From: Parvivirga hydrogeniphila
GTDB taxonomy: Bacteria > Actinomycetota > Coriobacteriia > Anaerosomatales > Anaerosomataceae
Direction of reading: 5' to 3'
Length of the DNA: 64,000 nt
Assembly (NCBI RefSeq): GCF_023371205.1
Contig: NZ_JAMCCO010000002.1
Span: 373,501 to 437,500 of the forward strand
Notes under the pieces: generated by a model
The model's database searches: none
Told to the model about the DNA's origin: nothing
What the model saw: the letters and a program-made list of their open reading frames with translations, nothing else
Made by a program: the position numbers and the translations under genes
In this document: piece by piece, positions 26,629 to 35,353 of the stretch
Layout: each line of letters opens with the position of its first letter
How positions within the stretch are numbered: position 1 is the first letter of the stretch

Positions 26629-27591
26629 GTGAGATCACGGTCATTGATCGCACTGCTCGCGATCGCCGTCGTCGCAACCGTCACCGTCGGCGGGTGCGCG
26701 ACGAAGCAAAACAGCGCAGGAGGCGGAGGCGAGACGAAGCAGGGCCCCACGGTTCGCGTCGCGTCGCTGCTGGATTCAGAAGGCGTCGTCTTGGGCTCGA
26801 TGGTCATCCAGATGCTCGAGGCGAACGGCATCCCCACGGAAGACAAGACGAAGTTCGGTACGCCTGACGTGGTCCGCAAGGCCATCCTCGCCGGCGATGT
26901 GGACGCGACCATCGACTACACCGGCTCGGGGCAGTACTACGTCGGACCCGAAGGCGATCCGTTGTGGAACGACCCAGAGAAGGGCTACCAGACCATCAAG
27001 GAGAAGGACCTCGCCAACGGGCTCGTATGGCTCACGCCTGCTCCGGCGAACAACAGCGAGTACTTCGGGGTGAAGAAGGAGTTCGCCGAGGCGAACGGCC
27101 TGAAGTCCATGGAGGACTTCGCCCGCTACGTCAACGGCAGCGGTGCCGTCAAGCTCATCGGCGACCAGTCCTGGATGGACAACCCGGCCGGGCTGAAAGC
27201 GTACGAGGCCGCGTACGGATTCACGCTGCGCGACGATCAGAAGATCGGGCTTTCGAACGGCGTGACCGCCCAGTTCATCCAGGCGCTCGTGAACGGCACC
27301 GACGGGGTGAACGTCGCCGAGGTGTACGCCACGGACGGCGGGCTGGCCGAGCAGGGCATCGTAGTCCTCGCAGACACGAAGAACGTGCCGCCCGTCTATC
27401 GCCCCACGCCCGTGTTCCGCAAGGAGATCATCGAGGCGTATCCTGAGATCGAGGGGATCTTGAAGCCGGTGTTCGAGTCGCTCACGACCGAGACGCTGCA
27501 AGAGCTGAACCGTCAGGTCGCGTTCGGCGGCAAGTCGGGCAAGGACGTGGCGCGCGAGTATCTGGTCTCAAAGGGATTCTTGAAGCAGTAG
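26629..27591 (+). CDS. Substrate-binding lipoprotein of an OpuA/OpuC-type osmolyte ABC transporter
   Basis: 320 residues from a GTG start with AAAGGAG six bases upstream. A signal peptide ends in the lipobox TVGGC with Cys23 as the lipidation site. The mature part is an OpuAC-type (glycine betaine/choline/carnitine) binding domain: VRVASLLDSEGVVLGSMVIQML, DATIDYTGSGQYYVG, LVWLTPAPANNSEYFGV and LSNGVTAQFIQALVNGTDGVNVAEVYATDGGL. The ligand cannot be fixed from sequence; quaternary amines are usual. Confidence 0.88.
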   Translation: MRSRSLIALLAIAVVATVTVGGCATKQNSAGGGGETKQGPTVRVASLLDSEGVVLGSMVIQMLEANGIPTEDKTKFGTPDVVRKAILAGDVDATIDYTGSGQYYVGPEGDPLWNDPEKGYQTIKEKDLANGLVWLTPAPANNSEYFGVKKEFAEANGLKSMEDFARYVNGSGAVKLIGDQSWMDNPAGLKAYEAAYGFTLRDDQKIGLSNGVTAQFIQALVNGTDGVNVAEVYATDGGLAEQGIVVLADTKNVPPVYRPTPVFRKEIIEAYPEIEGILKPVFESLTTETLQELNRQVAFGGKSGKDVAREYLVSKGFLKQ

Positions 27592-27609
27592 CGACGTCGG
27601 AAGAGCACG

Positions 27610-28794
27610 GTGGACGGCCCTGACCTTTCGCTTCACGCTCGGGCCAGGGCCGTCGCGGTGTCGGGCGCAGCGCTCGGCATCGCGGCGGCCCTCGGCCCGT
27701 TCGGCCTCGTCTTGCGCGTGAACCGCATCGCGCGCGGCGAGGCGGTCTCGCTCTTCTCTGCGTTCGGGCCGTGGGGCGTCGCGCTCGTCGCGTGCTGGGC
27801 GATCGTCGCCGTCCTCGCTCTGTCTTCCGCCCCGCTTCGGATGCGCGGCATCGTCGGCTCGCTCGCCGCCGGCGCAGCGCCCGTCCTCGCGCTGTGGCAG
27901 GCCGGCTCGGTCGCCGCACGCTACACGCTTCAAGCAGGCGACCTCGCCAGAGTCTCGCTCGGAGCCGGCTTCTGGCTCACCGTCGCCGCGTCTTACATCG
28001 CGATCTTCGCGGCGACCGCATGGCTTAAGCGCAGCGTCGTTCGGGGGCTCGTCGCTTACGGGCCGTTCGCTGCCGTCGCCGCGCTGCTTGCCAGCGGCGC
28101 GCTTTCCTCTCTCGGCATCGTCAGAGAGTACGCCAACAACGCCGAGGCGTTCGCGAAGCAGATGAACCTGCACGTCGCCTACGTCGGCGTCTCTGTCCTC
28201 GCGGGCCTCGTGCTCGGCCTTGCGCTGGGGCTTCTCGCCGCCCGGAAGCCGGCGACCGAGCCCGTCGTGTTCGGCGCCCTCAACGTTCTGCAGGTCCTCC
28301 CCACCCTCGCGTTCATCGGGCTGCTGTACCCCGTGCTCACCGACCTCTCGCGCAGGGTCGACCTGTTTGCAGCAGTCGGCGTGCACGGCGTCGGATGGGC
28401 GCCAGTCGTCATCGTCTTGTCGGCCTACGCCGTCTATCCGATCGCACGCAACACCCACGCCGCATTCGTCAGCCTGGAGCCTGCCGTCATCGACGCAGCG
28501 AGGGGCATCGGCATGGGCCCGGCGAGCGTGCTCGCTGAAGTCGAGCTGCCGCTTGCTGCGCCTGTCATCCTGGCCGGACTCCGGGTCGCGCTCGTCCAGA
28601 GCACGGCTGGCGCCATCATCGCGGGTCTGGTCGGCGGCGGCGGGCTCGGGACGTTCGTGTTCCTCGGCGCGAGCGAGACAGCAAGCGATCTCATCCTTCT
28701 CGGCGTCCTGCCGATCGTCGCGCTCGGACTCGCGTTCGATCGCGGGCTGACGGCCGTGGAGACCGCGCTCACACTGTGGAGGGAGCCTGCGTGA
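27610..28794 (+). CDS. OpuC/ProW-type ABC permease (long form)
   Basis: 394 residues, longer than usual because about 170 residues with four hydrophobic segments precede the standard permease domain. The latter carries the EAA loop SLEPAVIDAARGIGMGPASVLAEVELPLAAPVI and GGGGLGTFVFLGAS typical of OpuBB/ProW. It ends by overlapping the ATPase start (GTGA). With the second permease at 29740 it would form a heterodimeric channel. Confidence 0.85.
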   Translation: MDGPDLSLHARARAVAVSGAALGIAAALGPFGLVLRVNRIARGEAVSLFSAFGPWGVALVACWAIVAVLALSSAPLRMRGIVGSLAAGAAPVLALWQAGSVAARYTLQAGDLARVSLGAGFWLTVAASYIAIFAATAWLKRSVVRGLVAYGPFAAVAALLASGALSSLGIVREYANNAEAFAKQMNLHVAYVGVSVLAGLVLGLALGLLAARKPATEPVVFGALNVLQVLPTLAFIGLLYPVLTDLSRRVDLFAAVGVHGVGWAPVVIVLSAYAVYPIARNTHAAFVSLEPAVIDAARGIGMGPASVLAEVELPLAAPVILAGLRVALVQSTAGAIIAGLVGGGGLGTFVFLGASETASDLILLGVLPIVALGLAFDRGLTAVETALTLWREPA

Positions 28795-29750
28795 TCGAGA
28801 TCGTCGGCCTCACGAAGACCTACGGGCAGCATACGGCAGTGAACGGGCTCGACCTGCGCATCGAGACTGGCGAGCTCACAGTGCTGCTCGGCCCGTCCGG
28901 CGCGGGGAAGACCACCGTGCTGCGCTGCATCAACCGCCTGATCGAGCCGACGGCAGGGGCCGTGCTCATCGACGGCCTCGATGCCTCGACGCTCGACCCG
29001 GTCGAGCTGCGCCGCTCCATGGGCTACGTCATCCAGAACGTCGGGCTGTTCCCGAACATGACCATCCGCCAGAACGTCGCCGCCGTGCCACGCCTGCTCG
29101 GTTGGGACCGGGCCCGCATCGAGCGGCGTGTCGAGGAGATGCTTGACGCAGTCGGCCTCGACCCCTCGCGCTACGGCGACAAGTACCCGCGACAGCTCTC
29201 CGGCGGCGAGGCCCAGCGCGTCGGCGTGGCTCGCGCGCTTGCCGCCGATCCGCCCGTGCTGCTCATGGACGAGCCGTTCGGCGCCGTCGACCCGCTCACG
29301 CGGGAGCGCCTGCAGACGCTCATGCGCGACCTCCAGCGCCAGCTGAAGAAGACGGTCGTGTTCGTCACGCACGACATCGACGAGGCGGTGCTCCTCGCCG
29401 ACCGCATCGCGCTCATGAAAGACGGCCGGCTGGAGCAGCACGACACGCCGGAGGCGATGTGGCGCCGGCCGGCGAACGAGTTCGTGAGCAGGTTCTTCGG
29501 CGAGAACCTCGGGCTTCGCGTCATCATCCGACACTGCCTGGCTGACGTCTCCCTCAAACCGGTCGGCGGCGACGCCGCGGACCTGCCGCGCATCGATGCG
29601 GGGGTGTCGCTGAAAGAGGCGCTCGCCGAGCTCGTCGGCAGGCGTGTCCGGGCGCTCGTGGTGGTGCGCAACGGCGAACCGATCGGCGTCTTCGACTTCG
29701 ACGTGCTCGTCGAGTCGCTCGTGGAGGAGCGTGCGTGTGATGCCGTCTGA
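28791..29750 (+). CDS. OpuA/OpuC-type ABC ATP-binding protein
   Basis: 319 residues. Walker A GPSGAGKTTVLRCINRL, Q-loop YVIQNVGLFPNMTIRQNV, signature LSGGEAQRVGVARAL, Walker B VLLMDEPFGAVDP and H-loop VTHDIDEA. After the ATPase (about residue 240) there is one CBS-like module (RVRALVVVRNGEPIGVFDFDVL); most OpuCA proteins have a CBS pair, which senses ionic strength, so the regulatory part here is shortened. GTG start overlaps the preceding stop. Confidence 0.9.
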   Translation: MIEIVGLTKTYGQHTAVNGLDLRIETGELTVLLGPSGAGKTTVLRCINRLIEPTAGAVLIDGLDASTLDPVELRRSMGYVIQNVGLFPNMTIRQNVAAVPRLLGWDRARIERRVEEMLDAVGLDPSRYGDKYPRQLSGGEAQRVGVARALAADPPVLLMDEPFGAVDPLTRERLQTLMRDLQRQLKKTVVFVTHDIDEAVLLADRIALMKDGRLEQHDTPEAMWRRPANEFVSRFFGENLGLRVIIRHCLADVSLKPVGGDAADLPRIDAGVSLKEALAELVGRRVRALVVVRNGEPIGVFDFDVLVESLVEERACDAV

Positions 29751-30486
29751 GCAGACCCGCCAGCGCGTTGTGCGCTGGGCAGGCATCGCAGTCCTCGGAG
29801 CAGCCACCGCGTGGATGACGCTCGACGCGCGCGGATTCGAGCGTTTGCTCAAGGCGTTGGCGCCGCACGAGTCCTCCTGGCTCTACCCCACCAAGCCGCT
29901 CGTGACGCTCATGGCCGAACAGGTGTGGCTTGCGACCGCCGCGAGCCTGCTCGCGTTCGTGGCAGGCGGCCTGCTTGGCGCGCTCGCGCTCACGCGGTTC
30001 GGCATCGCCTTCAGGGACCTCGTGCTGAGCGCCGCCAGCCTCGCGCAGACGGTGCCGACGGTCGCGCTCATGGCGCTGTTGGTGCCGCTCACGGGGTACG
30101 GCCCCGAGCCCGTCATCGTGGCGCTCACGCTCTACAGCGTCCTGCCGATCGCCCTCAACGTCATCGCCGGAATCGAGAGCGTGCCGCCGGAGGTACGCGA
30201 TGCCGCGACAGGCATCGGCATGGGCCGTCTGCAGCGCCTGGTGCGCGTTGAGCTTCCGCTCGCGATGCCCGTCATCATGGGCGGCGTGAAGAACGTGGTC
30301 GTCATCAACGTGAGCGCCGCCACGCTCGGCGCGGTCGTGGCGGCAGGCGGCCTGGGCATGCCCATCCTCGCAGGCTTCCACGACTACAACGACGCGTACA
30401 TCCTCGAAGGCGCGCTGCCCGCGATCGCCCTCGCCTTGCTGCTCGACCGAGCGCTCACCGTCCGTCCCCGGTGGGACGTGCGCTGA
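29740..30486 (+). CDS. OpuC-type ABC permease (short form)
   Basis: 248 residues from the ATG at 29740, which overlaps the ATPase gene by 11 bp and follows GGAGGAGC. Motifs: LSAASLAQTVPTVALMALLVPLTGYGPEPVIVALTLYSVLPIALNVIAGIESVPPEVRDAATGIGMGRLQRLVRVELPLAMPVI and AAGGLGMPILAGF shortened here as the EAA loop and C-terminal pore segment. Second membrane subunit of the osmolyte transporter. Confidence 0.87.
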   Translation: MPSEQTRQRVVRWAGIAVLGAATAWMTLDARGFERLLKALAPHESSWLYPTKPLVTLMAEQVWLATAASLLAFVAGGLLGALALTRFGIAFRDLVLSAASLAQTVPTVALMALLVPLTGYGPEPVIVALTLYSVLPIALNVIAGIESVPPEVRDAATGIGMGRLQRLVRVELPLAMPVIMGGVKNVVVINVSAATLGAVVAAGGLGMPILAGFHDYNDAYILEGALPAIALALLLDRALTVRPRWDVR

Positions 30487-30558
30487 CACCTAGCGCCCGG
30501 CACGCCGCCGTCCTACACTGTGCAGCGTTTGCCGCTTCGAGAGACGAAGGTGGTCCAC

Positions 30559-31665
30559 GTGCCCTTCTTTTTTTCCGACCCCGCCCTTGAGCCCATCGCC
30601 GAGAAGGTGCTCGCCGGCGAACGCCTGTCACGCGAGGACGGCCTCGCGCTGTACGCGAGCCGCGACCTGCTCGGCATCGGACAGCTCGCCGACACGGTGC
30701 GCCGACGCATCAACGGCGATACGGTCCACTTCATGGTGAACCGCCACATCAATCCCACGAACATCTGCCTGAACCGCTGCAAATTCTGCGCGTTCTCGCG
30801 GAACAAGGACCAAGACGGCGCGTACGAGATGACGCTCGAAGAGATCGTCCGCACCGCTGAAGAAGCGGTCCCTGACGGTGCGCACGAGATCCACATCGTC
30901 GGCGGCCTGCATCCTGACTGGCCGTTCGAGTTCTACGTCGAGATGGTGCGCCGCTTGCGCGAGGCCCTCCCGCCGCACGTCATCATCCAGGCGTTCACGG
31001 CCGTAGAGATCGAGCACTACGCGAAGATCAGCGGGCTGTCGACGCTCGAGGTCCTGCGGACGCTCAGGGACGCCGGCCTGCAGGCCCTGCCCGGCGGCGG
31101 GGCGGAGATCTTCTCCGAGCGCGCACGCCGCCTCGCGTGGGACAAGAAGACCTCGGCTGACGACTGGCTGCGCATCCACGGCGAGGCGCACTCGCTCGGC
31201 ATCAAGACGAACTGCACGATGCTGTACGGGCACATCGAGACCCTCGAGGAGCGCGTCGACCACCTCGTGCGCCTTCGCGAGCAGCAAGACGCTTCCGGCG
31301 GGTTCCTCGCGTTCATCCCGCTCGCCTTCCATCCGCTCAACACCGAGCTTTCGGACCTGCCGCCGACCACCGGCTACGACGACCTGAAGACGCTCGCGAT
31401 CTCGCGTCTCATGCTCGACAACGTCCCGCACATCAAGGCGTTCTGGATCATGCTCGGGCTCAAGGTCGCGCAGCTGTCTGTCGCCTTCGGCGTGGACGAC
31501 CTCGACGGCACGGTCGTGCAGGAACGCATCACGCACATGGCAGGCGCCGCCACGCCAGAGGCGCTCTCGAAAGACGAGCTCCTCGCGCTCATCCGGGAGA
31601 CCGGCCACACGCCTGTGGAGCGTGACACGCTCTACAACGTGGTGCGCGTCTACGAGGAGGCGTGA
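30559..31665 (+). CDS. mqnE: Aminofutalosine synthase (radical SAM)
   Basis: 368 residues from the GTG at 30559 (GTG at 30550 and 30520 are alternatives). The radical SAM motif is CLNRCKFCAF near residue 70, followed by HIVGGLHPDWPFEFY, LPGGGAEIFSERAR and the MqnE-typical AFHPLNTELSDLPPTTGYDDLKT and MLDNVPHIKAFWIMLG segments. It joins 3-enolpyruvylbenzoate to adenosine derived from SAM in menaquinone synthesis. First gene of mqnE-mqnA-mqnC. Confidence 0.93.
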   Translation: MPFFFSDPALEPIAEKVLAGERLSREDGLALYASRDLLGIGQLADTVRRRINGDTVHFMVNRHINPTNICLNRCKFCAFSRNKDQDGAYEMTLEEIVRTAEEAVPDGAHEIHIVGGLHPDWPFEFYVEMVRRLREALPPHVIIQAFTAVEIEHYAKISGLSTLEVLRTLRDAGLQALPGGGAEIFSERARRLAWDKKTSADDWLRIHGEAHSLGIKTNCTMLYGHIETLEERVDHLVRLREQQDASGGFLAFIPLAFHPLNTELSDLPPTTGYDDLKTLAISRLMLDNVPHIKAFWIMLGLKVAQLSVAFGVDDLDGTVVQERITHMAGAATPEALSKDELLALIRETGHTPVERDTLYNVVRVYEEA

Positions 31666-32495
31666 TGCGCCCGCGCCTCGGCCACATCCAGTTCCTGAAC
31701 TGCCTGCCGCTGTACTACGGGCTCGTGAAAAGCGGCGATCATCTGCTCGAGGTCGACCTCGTGAAGGCGGCGCCACGGGAGCTCGCCGAGCGCATCGTCG
31801 CAGGCGACCTCGACGTCGCTCCCATCCCGTCCATCGAGTACGCGCGCCACGCGGACGAGTTCGTCCTCCTGCCAGACATCGCGATCTCCTCCGATGGCGA
31901 GGTGCAGTCGATCCTGCTTGCCTCCACCGTGCCGGCGGAAGAGCTCGATGGGCGCACGGTCGCCCTCACGGACACCTCGCGCACCTCACAGGTGCTCGCG
32001 CGCGTCCTGCTCGCGAAGCGCTGGGGCGCCAGTCCCGCGTACGTCGAGATGCCGCCGGACCTCCCCGCCATGCTGCGCGAGGCAGAGGCCGCGCTGCTCA
32101 TCGGCGACGAGGCGCTCCGCACCTATTGGGAGCGGCCGGAGGGCGTGCGGCTCTACGACCTCGGCACCGAGTGGACCGCCTGGACCGGGCTGCCGATGGT
32201 GTACGCCGTGTGGGCGGTCAGGCGCTCGTTCGCCGAGGAGCGGCCGGACGCGGTGCGTGCCGTCATCGACGCGCTGTCGGGATCGCTGGCGTACTGCCGC
32301 GCGCACCTCGACGACATCAGCGAGTACGCGGCCCGGTGGGAGCACTTCGGAGCCGACCGGTTCCGCTCCTACTTCGACGCGCTGCAGTTCCGCTTCGAAC
32401 CGCGCTTCCGCGAAGGGCTCGCGCGGTACTTCCAAGAGGCCGTCGGCATCGGCGCGCTCGATGCCGTCCCCGCGATCGAGGTGCTCGGCGAGTGA
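31665..32495 (+). CDS. mqnA: Chorismate dehydratase
   Basis: 276 residues; the ATG shares bases with the mqnE stop (TGATG). MqnA motifs include LGHIQFLNCLPLYYGL, VAPIPSIEYARHADEFVLLPDIAISSDGEVQSI, TDTSRTSQVLARVLL and TGLPMVYAVWAV, in a periplasmic-binding-protein-like fold. It dehydrates chorismate to 3-enolpyruvylbenzoate, the first futalosine-pathway step. Confidence 0.94.
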   Translation: MRPRLGHIQFLNCLPLYYGLVKSGDHLLEVDLVKAAPRELAERIVAGDLDVAPIPSIEYARHADEFVLLPDIAISSDGEVQSILLASTVPAEELDGRTVALTDTSRTSQVLARVLLAKRWGASPAYVEMPPDLPAMLREAEAALLIGDEALRTYWERPEGVRLYDLGTEWTAWTGLPMVYAVWAVRRSFAEERPDAVRAVIDALSGSLAYCRAHLDDISEYAARWEHFGADRFRSYFDALQFRFEPRFREGLARYFQEAVGIGALDAVPAIEVLGE

Positions 32496-33589
32496 GCGAG
32501 CTTGCCGCCATCGCGTTCGAGGCCGCTCACGGCGCGCGCCGCCTGACGCCCGAGGAGGCGCTCGCGCTGCTCGAGCGCGCCGACACGCTCGAGCTCGGCG
32601 CGGCCGCCTCTGCGATGCGGAGACGGCTGCATCCTGCTCCCGAGGTCACCTTCATCGTGGACCGCAACGTCAACTACACCAACATCTGCGTGAGCGGCTG
32701 CCGCTTCTGCGCCTTCTACCGCGACAAGGACGCGTCCGACGCGTACCTGCTCACGCTCGATGAGCTCTTCGCGAAGATCGAAGAGACGCTCGCGCTCGAC
32801 GGCACCGCGATCCTGCTGCAAGGCGGCCTGCATCCAGACCTCGGCATCGAGTGGTACGAGGACCTTCTTGTGGCGATCAAGCAGCGCTATGCCATCCACG
32901 TGCATGGGTTCGGCCCTCCCGAGGTGGTGCACATCGCGAAGGTCTCCGGGATACCGACGCGCGAGGTCCTCGCACGGCTGCGCGACGCCGGGCTGGATTC
33001 GCTGCCCGGGGGCGGGGCCGAGATCCTCGTCGACCGCGTCCGCAGCCACGTGTCGCCGAAGAAGGCCACGAGCGAGCAGTGGCTCGCAGTGATGCGCGAA
33101 GCGCACGAGCTCGGGCTCTCGACCACAGCGACGATGATGTTCGGCGGGCTGGAGACGCTCGCCGAGCGGGTCGAGCACCTGGCGCGCATCCGGGCGGTGC
33201 AAGACGAGGCCGTGGCCGCTGGGCGCGTCGGCTTCCGCGCGTTCATCGCGTGGAGCTTCCAGCCGGGCAACACCGAGCTCGAAGACGAGGTCGTCGAAGG
33301 CGCTGGGAGCGGGTGGCAGTACCTGCGGACGCTCGCGGTCGCGCGGCTGTTCCTGGACAACGTCCAGAACCTCCAAGCGTCGTGGGTAACGCAGGGCCCG
33401 AAGATCGGTCAGATCTCGCTCGCGTTCGGTGCGAACGACATGGGCTCGACGATGATCGAGGAGAACGTCGTGGCCGCTGCCGGCACGCGGTTCGTCATGG
33501 CGCGCGACGACCTGGTGCGCCTCATCCGCGATGCTGGGTTCACGCCGGTGCAGCGCGACACGCTCTATCGCGAGGTCCGGCGGTTCTGA
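32492..33589 (+). CDS. mqnC: Dehypoxanthine futalosine cyclase (radical SAM)
   Basis: 365 residues from a GTG that overlaps the mqnA stop. The radical SAM triad is CVSGCRFC near residue 67; other MqnC blocks are ILLQGGLHPDLGIEWYEDL, LPGGGAEILVDRVR, TMMFGGLETLAERVEH, FIAWSFQPGNTEL and FLDNVQNLQASWVTQGPKIGQISLAFGANDMGSTMIEENVV. It cyclises dehypoxanthinyl futalosine during menaquinone synthesis. Confidence 0.94.
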   Translation: MSELAAIAFEAAHGARRLTPEEALALLERADTLELGAAASAMRRRLHPAPEVTFIVDRNVNYTNICVSGCRFCAFYRDKDASDAYLLTLDELFAKIEETLALDGTAILLQGGLHPDLGIEWYEDLLVAIKQRYAIHVHGFGPPEVVHIAKVSGIPTREVLARLRDAGLDSLPGGGAEILVDRVRSHVSPKKATSEQWLAVMREAHELGLSTTATMMFGGLETLAERVEHLARIRAVQDEAVAAGRVGFRAFIAWSFQPGNTELEDEVVEGAGSGWQYLRTLAVARLFLDNVQNLQASWVTQGPKIGQISLAFGANDMGSTMIEENVVAAAGTRFVMARDDLVRLIRDAGFTPVQRDTLYREVRRF

Positions 33590-33902
33590 GCAGACCCGTC
33601 ACCTCGGCAGCGGCACCACCTGGCGCGTCGCCTCGCCTTCCGTCCCGCTCGCCTGCGGCTGCGGCAGTTGCGACGGCTGTGACGTCCGGTTGCACCCGGC
33701 CGCGAAAGCGACCTACGCGCAGACGGCGATCAGACGGACGAGCACCTTGCTGGCAACCATCGTCCCACCCCTTGTCCTGCCTCCCTCTGCTCGATCGATA
33801 GGACGCCCGTGCGGAGCCGTCAAGCGCACCTCTGTTCGGCGCCGTTCAGGTAGACTTGGACCGAGACGCACGCTCCGTGCCGAGCGAGGGGATACACCGG
33901 TC
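33590..33902 (+). other. 313-bp intergenic region, no gene recognised
   Basis: Between mqnC and the glycosyltransferase gene. An open plus-strand frame has a cysteine-rich CGCGSCDGCD stretch but no start or ribosome-binding site and only chance-like composition after it. No hairpin with a T-run and no clear promoter were found; TAGACT at about 33853 could be a -10 box but lacks a partner. Confidence 0.4.
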
Positions 33903-35069
33903 ATGCGGATCCTCCTGGTCAGCCACGCCTACCCACCAGCCATCAGCGGCGTCACCGTGGTCGTGCACAAAGTCGCCCACGAGATGGTGCGCCGCGGCCA
34001 CGAGGTGATGGTCGTTGCGGCGAGCGACAACGGCGCGCCGTACGAGCACGACGACGACGGCGTGCGCGTGGTGCGCGTCCGCTCCGCGCCGAACCCGTAC
34101 TGGCGCGCGGGACGCCTGCCGATCGCCGGTTCGGAGCACCTCGCGGAGATCGTGCTCGGCTTCTCGCCGCACGTCGTCCACTCGCACGAGTCGGCGTGGC
34201 TCGCCTGGCAGCTCGCGCGCCTGCGCGAGGAGATCCCCGTGCCGCTGCTCGCCACCTGCCACTTCGTGCCGCGCTTCCTCACGCACTACCTCGGCCCGTC
34301 GCTTCGCACCCAGGCGCGCGAACGCGTCGCCTGGCGCGTGGCGGTGCGGCTGCTCGACCGCTTCGATTGCGTGGTCTTTCCGACCGAGACGCAGCGCCAG
34401 ATGTATCTGCGGGCCGGGCTTGGCGCTCCGACGCGCGTCATCTCGAACGGCGTCGACCTTCGCCGCTACCGGCCGGGCCCGAGCGAAGGCCCCGCCGGGC
34501 TTGCGCTGCCACCGCGCCCGCGCGTCCTGGCCGTCGGACGCGTTGCACGCGACAAGCGCCTCGACGTGCTCTTGCACGCGTTCGCCTACCTGCGCGACAC
34601 CCGTGCCTCGCTCGTGATCGCAGGCGACGGGAATGCTCGCGAAGACCTGGCGCGGCTCGCGACCGAGCTGCAGCTCGACGAGACGGTGGCGTTCACCGGC
34701 TCCGTTCCCGAGGCGGTCATGCCTGACCTGTACCGTGCGTGCGACATCTACGCCATCACCTCGCTCGTCGAGGTGCAGTCGATCACGACCTTGCAGGCCC
34801 TCGCAACGGGGCTGCCGGTTGTGGCCGCCGCGGCAGGCGCGCTCCCAGAGGTCGTCCAGCACGGCGTGACCGGCCTGCTCGTGCCGCCCGAAGACCCTCG
34901 CGCGACGGCAGACGCGCTGAGATCGCTTATCGCCGACCCTGAGCGGGCCCGAACGCTCGGGGCCAACGGCGTGCGCGCCGCCGCAGCGCACGACGAGCGG
35001 CACACCTTCGACGCGTACGAGCAGCTGTACCTTCAGGCCGCTGAACACCACGTGACCGCTGGTTCGTGA
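33903..35069 (+). CDS. GT4-family (GT-B fold) glycosyltransferase
   Basis: 388 residues. N-terminal acceptor domain begins RILLVSHAYPPAISGVTVVVHKVAHEMVRRGHEVMVVAASD; the nucleotide-sugar domain has AVGRVARDKRLDVLLHAFA, VIAGDGNAREDL, VAFTGSVPEAVMPDLYRACDIYAITSLVEVQSITTLQALATGLPVVAA with the EX7E-like glutamates shifted to VEVQ. This fits glycolipid or exopolysaccharide glycosyltransferases such as those that mannosylate or glucosylate lipids. Acceptor unknown. Confidence 0.88.
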   Translation: MRILLVSHAYPPAISGVTVVVHKVAHEMVRRGHEVMVVAASDNGAPYEHDDDGVRVVRVRSAPNPYWRAGRLPIAGSEHLAEIVLGFSPHVVHSHESAWLAWQLARLREEIPVPLLATCHFVPRFLTHYLGPSLRTQARERVAWRVAVRLLDRFDCVVFPTETQRQMYLRAGLGAPTRVISNGVDLRRYRPGPSEGPAGLALPPRPRVLAVGRVARDKRLDVLLHAFAYLRDTRASLVIAGDGNAREDLARLATELQLDETVAFTGSVPEAVMPDLYRACDIYAITSLVEVQSITTLQALATGLPVVAAAAGALPEVVQHGVTGLLVPPEDPRATADALRSLIADPERARTLGANGVRAAAAHDERHTFDAYEQLYLQAAEHHVTAGS

Positions 35070-35080
35070 GGAGGGATCGC

Positions 35081-35308
35081 GTGAGTCTGGAGACGTTCGG
35101 GAAAGTCATCATGGCGCTCGGGATCGGCCTTGCGCTCCTCGGGGCGCTCGTGTGGCTTGGCGGCCGGCTCGGGCTGGGCTCGCTTCCGGGCGACGTCCGC
35201 ATCGAGCGGGAGAGCTGGGGCTGCTACGTGCCGATCGCGAGCTCGATCGTGCTGTCGCTCGTGCTGACGCTCGTGCTCAATCTCATCGTCCGCCTGCTGC
35301 GGAAGTAG
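35081..35308 (+). CDS. DUF2905 small membrane protein
   Basis: 75 residues from the GTG at 35081, preceded by GAGGAGGGATCGC. Two transmembrane helices flank LGLGSLPGDVRIERESWGCYVPIASSIVLS, the DUF2905 hallmark. Function unknown. Eleven bases after the glycosyltransferase stop. Confidence 0.82.
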   Translation: MSLETFGKVIMALGIGLALLGALVWLGGRLGLGSLPGDVRIERESWGCYVPIASSIVLSLVLTLVLNLIVRLLRK

Positions 35309-35353
35309 ACCGGCGGCGGCTCGGGTAAGAATATGCAGGACCGAGGAGGAGCT

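Noticed and set aside
33590-33902. Cysteine-rich CGCGSCDGCD frame upstream of the glycosyltransferase
   Set aside because: No start codon or ribosome-binding site before it, and the rest of the frame lacks protein-like composition.
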